This document shows, one piece after another, positions 1 through 6,807 of a DNA stretch of 10,489 nt. The number at the start of each line of letters is the position of its first letter. Positions within the stretch are counted from its first letter, which is position 1. The stretch lies in NCBI GenBank assembly GCA_010027295.1, contig RGVM01000044.1, positions 1-10,489 on the forward strand, given 5' to 3'. The stretch is from Chitinophagia bacterium. GTDB lineage: Bacteria; Bacteroidota; Bacteroidia; Chitinophagales; Chitinophagaceae. Made by a program: the position numbers and the translations under genes. The notes under the pieces are model-generated. The model was given only the letters and a program-made list of their open reading frames with translations. It searched no databases and was not told the origin of the DNA.

Positions 1-372
1 CAGGAGCGTCTGTAATGCATAGAAGGCGCCCTTGCCGCCGGAGGCCTGCACGTCGATCCGCCGTGGGCCTACCTCGAGCTGATAGGCTTCCTCGGCGAGG
101 GCGGGATTGCGGCGGAAGACGATGCCCGAGGCGGAACTGCCGGTGGCCACCGTCGATGCCGTGCCGGTGGCGGCTGTCAACTTGCCCGCGAGCATCTCTG
201 CCACGGGGGCGAAAGCCGCGTCGGAGACGTGGATGCGCTCGCCGGGACGGACGGCGTAGGCGCCCTTGGCAGGCACGAGGCTCATCGGTGCGGGGATGAT
301 GTCGTAGCCCGACTGCGCATGCGCAGCGAAGAGGCAGGGCATGGAGAACAGGGCGGTGAGGATCCTTCTCAT
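1..372 (-). CDS. GH20 beta-N-acetylhexosaminidase, N-terminal fragment
   Basis: This is the first 124 codons of a gene that runs off the left edge of the window. The start at 372 opens a signal peptide: basic MRR, a hydrophobic stretch, then a likely signal peptidase I site after AHA (residues 17-19). The mature protein begins with the pattern of the GH20 N-terminal alpha/beta domain (Glyco_hydro_20b). It shows IIPAPMS (25-31), a central segment rich in Ala and Thr, then YQLEV (97-101) and FYALQTLL (117-124). Enzymes of this family remove terminal GlcNAc or GalNAc from glycans, acting in the periplasm or at the cell surface. The catalytic barrel with its Asp-Glu pair lies outside the window, so activity cannot be confirmed. 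The gene follows the sulfatase by 88 bp on the same strand and no clear promoter is visible between them, so an operon is likely. Family call firm; substrate inferred. Confidence 0.85.
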   Translation of the reverse strand, partial: MRRILTALFSMPCLFAAHAQSGYDIIPAPMSLVPAKGAYAVRPGERIHVSDAAFAPVAEMLAGKLTAATGTASTVATGSSASGIVFRRNPALAEEAYQLEVGPRRIDVQASGGKGAFYALQTLL

Positions 373-460
373 GTCGTGGGTTTGTCGTTGGGGTTCGGCA
401 AAGCGTGCTTGCAAGCGTCTGAAAGTCGCGGACGGTTTGCGGGGAGATGCAGGGATGGCG

Positions 461-1924
461 TCAGCTGCCGCGGCCTTTGCGCCGGGCGGCGGCGCGTCCC
501 CAGTCGGCCGAATCGATGTCGAGGTCGTCGTGCTTGTCACGCATCTCCTGTCGCAGCAACTCCCGGAGCTGCGCCTTCCGTTCCCGGTAGGACAGGTCCG
601 CCGAGAGATCCCTCGTCTCGAGCGGGTCCGCCGCCAGATCGAACAACTGCTCCCGCTGCTGGCCGTCGACATTGTAGAGGATGAGCTTCATCCCGTCGGC
701 CGTCTTGATGCTGCGGCTCCAGTTCCCGTAGACGTTGTAGATGCGGTCGCGAATCCGTTTGTCGGGATGGCGGAGGACGGATGCATGGCTGAGGGCTTCG
801 AAACTTTCGGGCCTCGGCATACCGAGGAGATCGAGTAGGGTCGGGGCGATGTCGCTCAGATACACGAAGCCGTCGTAACGGCCTCCCCGGGGTATGCCGG
901 GTCCTGCCATGATCATGGGCACGCGGATGCTGTGTTCGTAGAGGTTCTGCTTACCGAGCAGCCCGTGGCGGCCCATCGCCAGTCCGTTGTCACCGGCGAA
1001 GACGACCAGGGTGTTCCTGTCGAGTCCGTTGGAACGAAGGACGTCCAGGATGCGTCCGACCTGTTCGTCCATCTCGCTGATCATGGCATAGTAGGCCGCG
1101 ATATCCTTCCGCAACGTGTCCGCATCCAGCGGGCGCGGGAGGAGCTGCTCGTCGCGGGTGTTCAGGTCCCCGTTGTCGAAGGGATGTCGGGGCAGGAAGT
1201 TGCCCGGCAGCGGGATTCGGGAGGGGTCGTAGCGCGCGGCCCAGCGGGCCGGAGGCGTGCGGGGGTCGTGCGGTGAAGTGAAGGCGACATAGCAGAGGAA
1301 GGGGCGCTCTTTTGCCTCGGGTGTAGAGAGAAAGCGGATGGCATTGTCGGCGTAGAGTGTAGAGCTGAAAGTGTCGGCACGACGTCGCAGGGTCTCCGGC
1401 CAAACCCCGGCAGGGTCGAAGGCATAGACGGTAGGATGCTCCTGCCCGCCGTCGCGGGGGAAATGCATGCCGCCGAAGAAGACGTCGCCGGCGGCGCTGA
1501 ACATGCGGTGGTGGGAGTCTTTGTCGCTATGCCACTTGCCGGTGTGATAGGTCGTGTAGCCTTTTTCGCGCAGCACTTCGGGAAGGCTTCGGAAGGAGGC
1601 GGGGATGGTGGACCCGTCACCGGGCATCCGGTTCACATAGCGGCCCGTCAGGAGCATCGCACGGCTAGGGACGCACACGGCCCCCTGGTGGCCTCCCATC
1701 ACATGCGCCTGCGTGAACAGCATCCCCCGGGAGGCCAGCCGGTCGAGGTTCGGCGTCATCACCTCCTTATTGCCCGCCGCACCGAGGGCGTGGTGGCTGT
1801 GGTCGTCGCTATAAAGGATCAACACGTTGCGAGGCCCTGTCTGGGCACACGGCACATCGATCGTGGCCATGAAAAGCCAGCCAAGGGCGATCCATCGACG
1901 GAGGGAGGGAAGACGGAGAAGCAT
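461..1924 (-). CDS. Secreted formylglycine-dependent sulfatase (S1 family)
   Basis: The chosen start at 1924 gives 487 residues and puts a signal peptide (MLLRLPSLRRW, then a hydrophobic run to about residue 28) right at the N-terminus. Upstream in-frame starts at 1957 and 2110 would add unlikely sequence and run into the promoter region of the divergent peptidase. Sulfatase hallmarks are visible in order. The calcium-binding Asp pair is SDDH (40-41). The C-x-P-S-R signature is CVPSR (84-88), whose Cys84 would be converted to formylglycine, followed by LLTGR. Next come TGKWH with Lys130, SPHDP with His219, GDNG with Asp312-Asn313, and LLGKQNLYEHSIRVP with Lys325. The enzyme hydrolyses sulfate esters, probably on carbohydrates in the periplasm. 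It needs a formylglycine-generating or anSME maturase, which is not in the window. The co-directional GH20 gene downstream suggests sulfated amino-sugar glycans such as mucin or glycosaminoglycan, but the S1 subfamily cannot be set from motifs alone. Confidence 0.9.
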   Translation of the reverse strand: MLLRLPSLRRWIALGWLFMATIDVPCAQTGPRNVLILYSDDHSHHALGAAGNKEVMTPNLDRLASRGMLFTQAHVMGGHQGAVCVPSRAMLLTGRYVNRMPGDGSTIPASFRSLPEVLREKGYTTYHTGKWHSDKDSHHRMFSAAGDVFFGGMHFPRDGGQEHPTVYAFDPAGVWPETLRRRADTFSSTLYADNAIRFLSTPEAKERPFLCYVAFTSPHDPRTPPARWAARYDPSRIPLPGNFLPRHPFDNGDLNTRDEQLLPRPLDADTLRKDIAAYYAMISEMDEQVGRILDVLRSNGLDRNTLVVFAGDNGLAMGRHGLLGKQNLYEHSIRVPMIMAGPGIPRGGRYDGFVYLSDIAPTLLDLLGMPRPESFEALSHASVLRHPDKRIRDRIYNVYGNWSRSIKTADGMKLILYNVDGQQREQLFDLAADPLETRDLSADLSYRERKAQLRELLRQEMRDKHDDLDIDSADWGRAAARRKGRGS

Positions 1925-1954
1925 ACCCGAATATAGCCATTGCACCTCGACAGG

Positions 1955-1974
1955 CATCCGCCCCCAGGCGGATG
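1955..1974. promoter_or_regulatory. Inverted repeat between divergent sulfatase and S9 peptidase genes
   Basis: A perfect 8-bp inverted repeat, CATCCGCC and GGCGGATG around CCCA, lies in the 91-bp space between the starts at 1924 (minus) and 2016 (plus). It could be a binding site for a dimeric regulator acting on both genes, or a hairpin in the sulfatase leader. No clear -33/-7 (TTG, TAnnTTTG) promoter pair is visible for either gene. The nearest -7 likenesses are TACTTTCA at 1987-1994 (plus) and TATATTCG just before the sulfatase start (minus). Confidence 0.35.
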
Positions 1975-2015
1975 GGCCCGATTCCGTACTTTCAGCCCCC
2001 AAACTCCACAGACAC

Positions 2016-3989
2016 ATGAAGCCTTCCCTGTCCCTGATCCCGATGCTGCTGCTGACAGCGGCACTCTTCGCGCAGGAGTCCCCTCGCCGACCCATCCGGC
2101 CGGAAGACACCTACCGGATGCAGACGGTTTCCGCACCTCGCCTCTCACCCGACGGGCAATGGGTCCTCTATACGCAGTCGAAGGTCGACTCTGCCAAGGA
2201 CGGGTATGAGAGCCGCCTCTACATGACGAGCACCGACGGGGCGGAGACGATCCAACTCACGGAACAGACCAAGGGCACGGGACAGCCCTCCTGGAGCCCC
2301 GACGACCGCTACATCTCCTTCCTGTCGAAAGGCAGGGGAGAGGACGGCACTTCTCAGATTTTCCTCATGAACCGCAAGGGAGGCGAGCCGGTGCAACTCA
2401 CCTCCGTCAAAGGGGAGATCAGCGCCTACAGATGGTTCCCGGACGGGAAACGCATCCTGCTCGAGATACGCGACCCCTCCACGGCCGATACGGCCAAGTC
2501 GAAAGTCAGGAAGCCCTACGAGATCCATCGCCACGCGTTCAAGAACGACTCGGATGGATACCTGGACGAACGCAAGACCCACCTGTACATCTTCGACGTG
2601 GCCGCTAAGAAACTGGACACGCTGACCCGCGGCAGCCACAACGAGACGGGTGCCGTCATCAGTCCCGATGGCAGGCTTGTCGCCTTCGTCAGCAACATCA
2701 CGGCCGACCCCGACCTCAACGAGAACACAGACGTCTTCCTCCTCGACATCGCATCCGGCACCCGCAGGCAAATCACGACCTATGCGGGCGAGAACGGCTT
2801 GCCGCGCTTCAGCCCCGACGGCAAGCTCCTCTCCTATACCCAGTCGACCACCGAGAGCGGGTTCAACATGTACGAACACGCCCGCCTCTGGGTGTACGAC
2901 CTCGCATCCGGCAACGCACGCTGCCTCTCCGAGGCACTCGACAGGTCCGTCTCCAACGCGGCCTGGTCGCCCGATGGCAAATACATATACTCCACCATCG
3001 AAGACGACAGGCGGCGCAATATCCTCCGCTTCGATGTGACGAAGGGCACGCATGAATGGGTGACGGACGCCCGGGGTTCCTACGGCTCGCTGGAGATCGG
3101 GAAGGACGGACGGATGGCGGTCCTCTTCAGCGACCCGCAGACCCCCAATGAGATCCATATCGGAGAGAACGGCCGCTTCCGCAGGCTTACGCACGCCAGC
3201 CGCGACTTCCTCGCCCCGCTCAGACTCTCACATGTCAGCGGCTTCAGCTGCACGTCGATAGACAAGAACACCGTCAACGGCATCCTATATCTGCCCGATA
3301 GCAGCGCACGCAACCTGCCGCTGGTGCTGTACATCCACGGTGGCCCCGTCGCACAGGACGAGTTCTCGTTCGACATGACCCGTCAGGTGCTCTCCGGGGC
3401 GGGCTATGCCGTCGCCGCTGTCAACTACCGCGGCAGCAGCGGCAGGGGACTTGCATATACCCGGTCCATATACGCCGACTGGGGCAACAAGGAGGTGAAG
3501 GACATCCTCGCCGTGGTCGATCACCTGGTCCGTACCGGCGTGGCAGACCCCGCAAGGGTGGGCATCTCGGGATGGAGCTACGGGGGCATCCTTACCAACT
3601 ACAGCATCGCCACCGACAGGCGCTTCAAGGCCGCCGTCAGCGGGGCCGGAAGCTCCCTGCAGCTGTCGATGTACGGCTCGGACCAATACATCCGCCAGTA
3701 CGAGGAGGAACTCGGAAAGCCTTGGAAGAACCCGAAGAAATGGCTCGACCTCTCCTATCCCTTCTTCCAGGTGGAGCGCATTACCACTCCGACCCTCTTC
3801 ATGGCCAGCGAGGACGACTTCAACGTGCCCGTGATAGGGGCGGAGCAGATGTACCAGGCCTTCCGTTCGACAGGCATCCCCACCGAGCTCGTCATCTATC
3901 CCAACCAGCACCATGGCGTGAGGGTGCCCAGCTACATCGTGCACCGTCACCACAAGCACCTCGAGTGGTTCGGGAAATACCTGAAATGA
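2016..3989 (+). CDS. Exported S9-family serine peptidase (prolyl oligopeptidase / dipeptidyl aminopeptidase type)
   Basis: A 657-residue protein. The start at 2016 (MKPSLSLIPM) gives a clean signal peptide ending near LFA (17-19), and the 63 upstream in-frame codons overlap the divergent sulfatase and are not needed. Residues of about 35-390 form a beta-propeller of WD40/PD40 type: repeated SPDG or SPDD turns appear at several points (APRLSPDG, PSWSPDD, AVISPDG, PRFSPDG, AAWSPDG). The C-terminal alpha/beta hydrolase domain (about 400-657) has the oxyanion motif HGGP (441-444), the nucleophile elbow GWSYGG with Ser521, an acid in EDDFNVP (probably Asp601) and the catalytic His633 in QHHGV. The family cleaves short peptides, often at dipeptide or acyl-aminoacyl ends, in the periplasm. 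Length and layout are typical and all triad residues are present. The exact specificity (dipeptidyl versus acylaminoacyl) cannot be read from the sequence. Confidence 0.93.
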   Translation: MKPSLSLIPMLLLTAALFAQESPRRPIRPEDTYRMQTVSAPRLSPDGQWVLYTQSKVDSAKDGYESRLYMTSTDGAETIQLTEQTKGTGQPSWSPDDRYISFLSKGRGEDGTSQIFLMNRKGGEPVQLTSVKGEISAYRWFPDGKRILLEIRDPSTADTAKSKVRKPYEIHRHAFKNDSDGYLDERKTHLYIFDVAAKKLDTLTRGSHNETGAVISPDGRLVAFVSNITADPDLNENTDVFLLDIASGTRRQITTYAGENGLPRFSPDGKLLSYTQSTTESGFNMYEHARLWVYDLASGNARCLSEALDRSVSNAAWSPDGKYIYSTIEDDRRRNILRFDVTKGTHEWVTDARGSYGSLEIGKDGRMAVLFSDPQTPNEIHIGENGRFRRLTHASRDFLAPLRLSHVSGFSCTSIDKNTVNGILYLPDSSARNLPLVLYIHGGPVAQDEFSFDMTRQVLSGAGYAVAAVNYRGSSGRGLAYTRSIYADWGNKEVKDILAVVDHLVRTGVADPARVGISGWSYGGILTNYSIATDRRFKAAVSGAGSSLQLSMYGSDQYIRQYEEELGKPWKNPKKWLDLSYPFFQVERITTPTLFMASEDDFNVPVIGAEQMYQAFRSTGIPTELVIYPNQHHGVRVPSYIVHRHHKHLEWFGKYLK

Positions 3990-4004
3990 GGGACGGCGGT
4001 ACCT

Positions 4005-4019
4005 CGGCCCGATGGGCCG
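4005..4019. terminator. Short GC hairpin between convergent genes
   Basis: CGGCCC and GGGCCG around GAT form a perfect 6-bp stem in the 33-bp space between the convergent S9 peptidase (ends 3989) and FMN-protein (ends 4023) genes. Position fits a shared terminator, but neither side has a clear U-tract. Confidence 0.35.
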
Positions 4020-4022
4020 CTG

Positions 4023-4679
4023 TCAGGGCGTGAGCCAGTCCGACCGCAGGAGCCCGCCGGACGCGTAGCGGAAGCGGGCCCTGCGGTTGCCCCGATTGTG
4101 GGTGTAGTACCATTCCAGCTCGTCGACATCCGTCTCTACGACCACGAAATGGTCGAAGCCTGCCTCGCTCTCCTCGGACGTGTAGGAGAAGCCTGACAGG
4201 CGCTCGTCGAACGGCTCATCGGGATGCGCCAGGGGAAGACCGGGACCTTCGGGGAGCAGATAGCAACGGCGGCTGAAGCGCTTGGTATCCTGCCAGTGGA
4301 GCCGGCAGAGCTCGTCGCGGTGATGGAGGACCGTCGGTCCGCCGAACCGGAGCTGCGAACGGCGGGCGGCGTCGTAGGCGAGCCAGCTCAGGTGTCCCGA
4401 CGCCCGGATCTCTGCAATCTTTCCGCTCCGGATGTCGGTATGGAAATACGCCTTCCTGACATCCGTGTCGACCCGGCGGATGATGACAGTGCGGAGGTGC
4501 GCGATGCCGCCGGCGGCCGTGCCGACGACGACGGTGTGCATGGGACTTCTGCGGTCGGTCACAGCCTCTGCAAGCATACGCCAGCAGAGCGACTCGACGA
4601 AGAGGATGTCGTCGGTCTCGTGGGTCTCGAAGACGATCCGCGGCCGTGGGTTGTCCTGAGTCATGTTTTCCCGGTTCAT
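4023..4679 (-). CDS. Pyridoxamine 5'-phosphate oxidase-like FMN-binding protein
   Basis: A 218-residue protein resembling the PNPOx-like split-barrel flavoproteins, closest in pattern to the Alr4036-type domain. Visible signs are a VVVGTAAGG...LRTVIIRRVD segment, where the family binds FMN phosphate through an Arg-Thr strand, then YFHTDIRSGKIAEI, SWLAYDAARRSQLRFGG and WQDTKRFSRRCYL. The last resembles the W...S-R..Y signature near the end of such domains. The start at 4679 (MNRENMTQ) is chosen because its ATG overlaps the TGA of the upstream membrane-protein gene in an ATGA arrangement, pointing to translational coupling. ATG codons at 4688 and 4664 are alternatives. No signal peptide is visible, so it is probably cytoplasmic. 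True pyridoxal-phosphate synthesis is not assured, because many members are flavin or heme-related oxidoreductases of unknown substrate. Confidence 0.8.
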   Translation of the reverse strand: MNRENMTQDNPRPRIVFETHETDDILFVESLCWRMLAEAVTDRRSPMHTVVVGTAAGGIAHLRTVIIRRVDTDVRKAYFHTDIRSGKIAEIRASGHLSWLAYDAARRSQLRFGGPTVLHHRDELCRLHWQDTKRFSRRCYLLPEGPGLPLAHPDEPFDERLSGFSYTSEESEAGFDHFVVVETDVDELEWYYTHNRGNRRARFRYASGGLLRSDWLTP

Positions 4680-4927
4680 CCGATCCATCGTTCCGCCAGC
4701 CAGATACCGGCACGCGCAGAGAAACCCAGCAGCAGCGGATAGAGCAGGAACAGCCAGACAGGGTCTATCCAGCGCATGCGGCTGAAGACGGACGCCCCCT
4801 GTCCGGAGAGGGCGGTGAGGAACTCGTACCAACCCATGATGCGCAGGCCCTGCACAGCGAGGTTCAGGGCGATGGCGGCCACTAACACGACGCCTCCGGT
4901 GAGGAGTGTCCTGAGGAAGTCATGCAT
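4676..4927 (-). CDS. Small two-helix membrane protein, unknown function
   Basis: An 83-residue protein starting MHDFLRTLL at 4927. An in-frame ATG at 4966 would add 13 residues but would read through the inverted repeat at 4941-4960 and come within 15 bp of the divergent start. Two hydrophobic segments can be seen: about residues 8-28 (LTGGVVLVAAIALNLAVQGL), and about 55-72 (PVWLFLLYPLLLGFSARAG), with a polar loop between them. I do not recognise a named family. The gene overlaps the downstream FMN-protein gene by 4 bp (ATGA), so the two are probably translated together and may work together. A TACTTTCG sequence shortly upstream of the start resembles a Bacteroidota -7 element but lies very close to the ATG. 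Confidence 0.7.
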   Translation of the reverse strand: MHDFLRTLLTGGVVLVAAIALNLAVQGLRIMGWYEFLTALSGQGASVFSRMRWIDPVWLFLLYPLLLGFSARAGIWLAERWIG

Positions 4928-4940
4928 ATAGGCTTCGAAA

Positions 4941-4960
4941 GTACGCCAAGTCGGGCGTAC
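4941..4960. promoter_or_regulatory. Inverted repeat between divergent membrane-protein and lipoprotein genes
   Basis: A perfect 7-bp inverted repeat, GTACGCC and GGCGTAC around AAGTCG, sits in the 53-bp space between the starts at 4927 (minus) and 4981 (plus). The position suits an operator shared by both genes. If the membrane protein really starts at 4966, the repeat would instead be coding. Confidence 0.3.
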
Positions 4961-4980
4961 CTTCATCGAGATACGTGACC

Positions 4981-5412
4981 ATGTCCTTCCGCATCCTGGC
5001 TATGCTGCTGCTCGCCGCCTGCCGGACGCCGGCGCCTCAGGCACCGACGGCGGCCGAGGGACACGCCACGGCCTTCCTCGAAGCAAAACGCCGAACGGGT
5101 GTGGATGTCTTCGCCGTGGGACACGAGCCCGAATGGTATCTGGACATCGACGAGCAGGGCGAACTGCGCTTGCTCCCGCTGGAGGGTGATTCCCTGAGGA
5201 CATCCTGGGCATCCTTCCGCAAGACCCGAAGCGGCCGGATGACCCGTTATGAGCTTCGGCAGGATGGCATCCATCTGCGACTCACTCTTTCGAAACAACC
5301 CTGCACGGACAACATGTCGGGTCGCAGCTTCCCGCTGACCGCCGTGGTGGAATGGTATGGTCCCGAATCCCCCGTCCGCACACTCACCGGCTGCGCCATC
5401 CGCATCCGCTGA
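4981..5412 (+). CDS. COG3650-type lipoprotein
   Basis: A 143-residue protein with a short lipoprotein signal: MSFRILAMLLLAAC, lipobox LAAC with the acylated Cys at residue 14. A GTG two codons upstream is possible but ATG 4981 is preferred. After a Pro/Ala-rich linker comes the core FAVGHEPEW (44-52), and near the end PCTDNMSG with Cys108, FPLTAVVEWYG and TGCAIR with Cys138. The AVG-EP-W opening, the C-D-MSG motif and the closing GC motif match the COG3650 family, which is often found near META/HslJ-like lipoproteins. The two late cysteines may form a disulfide. The protein is expected to be anchored in the cell envelope; its biochemical role is unknown. It stands alone, divergent from the membrane-protein unit and followed by the 19-bp repeat array. 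Confidence 0.8.
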   Translation: MSFRILAMLLLAACRTPAPQAPTAAEGHATAFLEAKRRTGVDVFAVGHEPEWYLDIDEQGELRLLPLEGDSLRTSWASFRKTRSGRMTRYELRQDGIHLRLTLSKQPCTDNMSGRSFPLTAVVEWYGPESPVRTLTGCAIRIR

Positions 5413-5440
5413 ACCCGGCGCAACGCCTTTAAAACCCAGC

Positions 5441-5592
5441 TTCTCAAAACCCCGGTAACTTCTCAGAGCCCCCGGTACTTCTCAAAACCAGGTACAGTTC
5501 TCAAAACTCGGGGGAGTTCTCAGGACATGGGGGAGTTCTCAAAACCCCGGCAGGTTCTCAAAACCAGGTACAGTTCTCAAAACCGGGGGCGC
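5441..5592. repeat. Tandem array, eight copies of a 19-bp repeat
   Basis: Eight contiguous units start at 5441, 5460, 5479, 5498, 5517, 5536, 5555 and 5574, each exactly 19 bp. Every unit begins TTCTCA, and most continue AAACC. The second half varies but is G-rich, for example TTCTCAAAACCAGGTACAG. Units 3 (5479) and 7 (5555) are identical and units 4 and 8 are similar, hinting at duplication of a four-unit, 76-bp block. A partial AAAACCC at 5431-5437 may be a decayed ninth unit. There are no spacers, so it is not a CRISPR array. Nineteen base pairs is not a multiple of three, so it is not a coding repeat. It ends 82 bp before the fabH start and begins 28 bp after the lipoprotein stop. Confidence 0.95.
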
Positions 5593-5615
5593 ATCGGTAA
5601 GGATCAGGCAGGGCC

Positions 5616-5645
5616 TTGCACTTTTCACAGGCCGTGTCAATTTTG
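5616..5645 (+). promoter_or_regulatory. Candidate Bacteroidota-type promoter of fabH
   Basis: TTG at 5616-5618 and CAATTTTG at 5638-5645 are separated by 19 bp. This matches the Bacteroidota -33/-7 consensus (TTG, TAnnTTTG) except for one base in the -7 box. Transcription would start about 20-25 nt before the ATG at 5675. A second near match, TAATTTG at 5648-5654, lies closer to the start. The promoter sits 23 bp downstream of the repeat array. Confidence 0.4.
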
Positions 5646-5674
5646 CCTAATTTGCCCATCCCAAACCGAGAGAA

Positions 5675-6724
5675 ATGCCCAGATCGAGAATCGCAGGCAT
5701 AGGGATGTACGTCCCGGAGAACGTCGTCACTAATCAGGACCTGACGCAGTGGATGGAGACGAGCGACGAGTGGATTCAGGAACGCACTGGCATCCGGGAG
5801 AGGAGATACGCCCACCGTACGGAGGAGACCACCACCACGATGGCCGTGGAGGCCGCCCGCCAGGCGATGGACATGGCGGGCACCACCCCGCAGGAGATCG
5901 ACTTCATCGTATTTGCGACCCTCAGTCCGGACTACTACTTCCCCGGCTGCGGCGTACTGCTGCAGCGGGCCATGAAGATGCGCGAGATCGGGGCGCTGGA
6001 CGTCCGCAACCAATGCAGCGGCTTCGTCTACGCCTTGAGTGTCGCCGACCAGTTCATCCGGAGCGGCATGTACCGCAACATACTCGTCGTGGGGAGCGAG
6101 AAACACTCCTTCGGGCTGGACTTCACGACCCGCGGCCGCAACGTGAGCGTCATCTTCGGCGACGGGGCCGGTGCCGTCGTGCTGCAGCCCACCGAGGAGC
6201 CGGGACGAGGCATCCTCAGCACGCATCTGCACAGCGACGGTGAAAGCGCCGAGATCCTCGCCATGTACAACCCGGGCACCCATGCCAACCACTGGAAGGA
6301 GGAGGCCTATGCGGCTTTCGACGAGGCCGATATCGGACAGATGTTCTTCAGCCACGCCATGATCGACCAGGGCCAGATATACCCCTTCATGGACGGTCCC
6401 GCCGTCTTCAAGAAGGCCGTCGTCAAGTTCCCCGAGGTCATCCTGGAAGCGCTCCATGCCAATGGCCTGCAAGCCTCCGACCTAGACATGCTCATACCCC
6501 ATCAGGCGAACCTTCGCATCTCGCAATTCGTCCAGCAGCGGCTCGGCCTTCGCGACGACCAGGTGCACAACAACATCCAGTCCTACGGCAACACGACAGC
6601 CGCCTCCGTACCCATCGCCCTCTGCGAGGCCGTGCGGCTCGGGAAGGTGAAGGAGGGCAACCTTGTGTGCCTCGCCGCCTTCGGCTCCGGCTTCACATGG
6701 GCCAGCGCACTGCTGCGCTGGTGA
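5675..6724 (+). CDS. fabH: 3-oxoacyl-ACP synthase III (ketoacyl-ACP synthase III)
   Basis: A 349-residue thiolase-fold condensing enzyme. The catalytic triad is complete: Cys114 in RNQCSGFVYAL, His276 in IPHQANLRI and Asn306 in YGNTTAASVP. Other KAS III hallmarks are WIQERTGIRERR (33-44), FGDGAGAVVL (161-170) and the C-terminal FGSGFTWASALLRW. FabH condenses an acyl-CoA primer with malonyl-ACP to start fatty-acid synthesis in the cytoplasm. The protein is about 30 residues longer than the E. coli enzyme. The extra length falls around residues 198-238, between the DGAGA motif and the His motif, in the region that in this family borders the acyl pocket. The gene stands alone, without the plsX/rpmF neighbours that often flank a primary fabH. 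It may therefore be a second KAS III with a different primer, so the symbol is less certain than the family. Confidence 0.9.
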   Translation: MPRSRIAGIGMYVPENVVTNQDLTQWMETSDEWIQERTGIRERRYAHRTEETTTTMAVEAARQAMDMAGTTPQEIDFIVFATLSPDYYFPGCGVLLQRAMKMREIGALDVRNQCSGFVYALSVADQFIRSGMYRNILVVGSEKHSFGLDFTTRGRNVSVIFGDGAGAVVLQPTEEPGRGILSTHLHSDGESAEILAMYNPGTHANHWKEEAYAAFDEADIGQMFFSHAMIDQGQIYPFMDGPAVFKKAVVKFPEVILEALHANGLQASDLDMLIPHQANLRISQFVQQRLGLRDDQVHNNIQSYGNTTAASVPIALCEAVRLGKVKEGNLVCLAAFGSGFTWASALLRW

Positions 6725-6747
6725 ACAGCGGGCACCTGCAAAATATG

Positions 6748-6791
6748 AAGGCCCCGTCCCCCGCGCTGTCCGGCGCTAGGGATGGGGCCTT
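6748..6791. terminator. Bidirectional terminator between fabH and korA
   Basis: AAGGCCCC and GGGGCCTT form the base of a 13-bp stem that continues through one G-T wobble and TCCC/GGGA. The loop (6761-6778) contains an inner GCGC/GCGC pairing. The genes converge on it from 6724 and 6808, and T-rich stretches follow on both strands (a weak one on the plus strand, TTCATATTTT on the minus strand), so it can serve both transcripts. Confidence 0.8.
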
Positions 6792-6807
6792 GTCCTTGGT
6801 TTGACAA

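Noticed and set aside
1925..2110. 62-codon N-terminal extension of the sulfatase
   Set aside because: It would bury the signal peptide inside the protein and overlap the start of the divergent peptidase gene.
2145..3194. 349-codon open frame on the minus strand, opposite the S9 peptidase
   Set aside because: It is antisense to a gene with a complete catalytic triad and propeller repeats. Its Val/Gly/Arg/Asp-rich translation shows no recognisable domain, as expected for a shadow in GC-rich DNA.
5441..5592. CRISPR array
   Set aside because: The 19-bp units are contiguous with no unique spacers of uniform length, and no cas genes are present.
5527..5733. 68-codon plus-strand open frame across the 19-bp repeats into fabH
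   Set aside because: The repeat length is not a multiple of three, so the translation is not periodic, and it overlaps the real fabH start in another frame.
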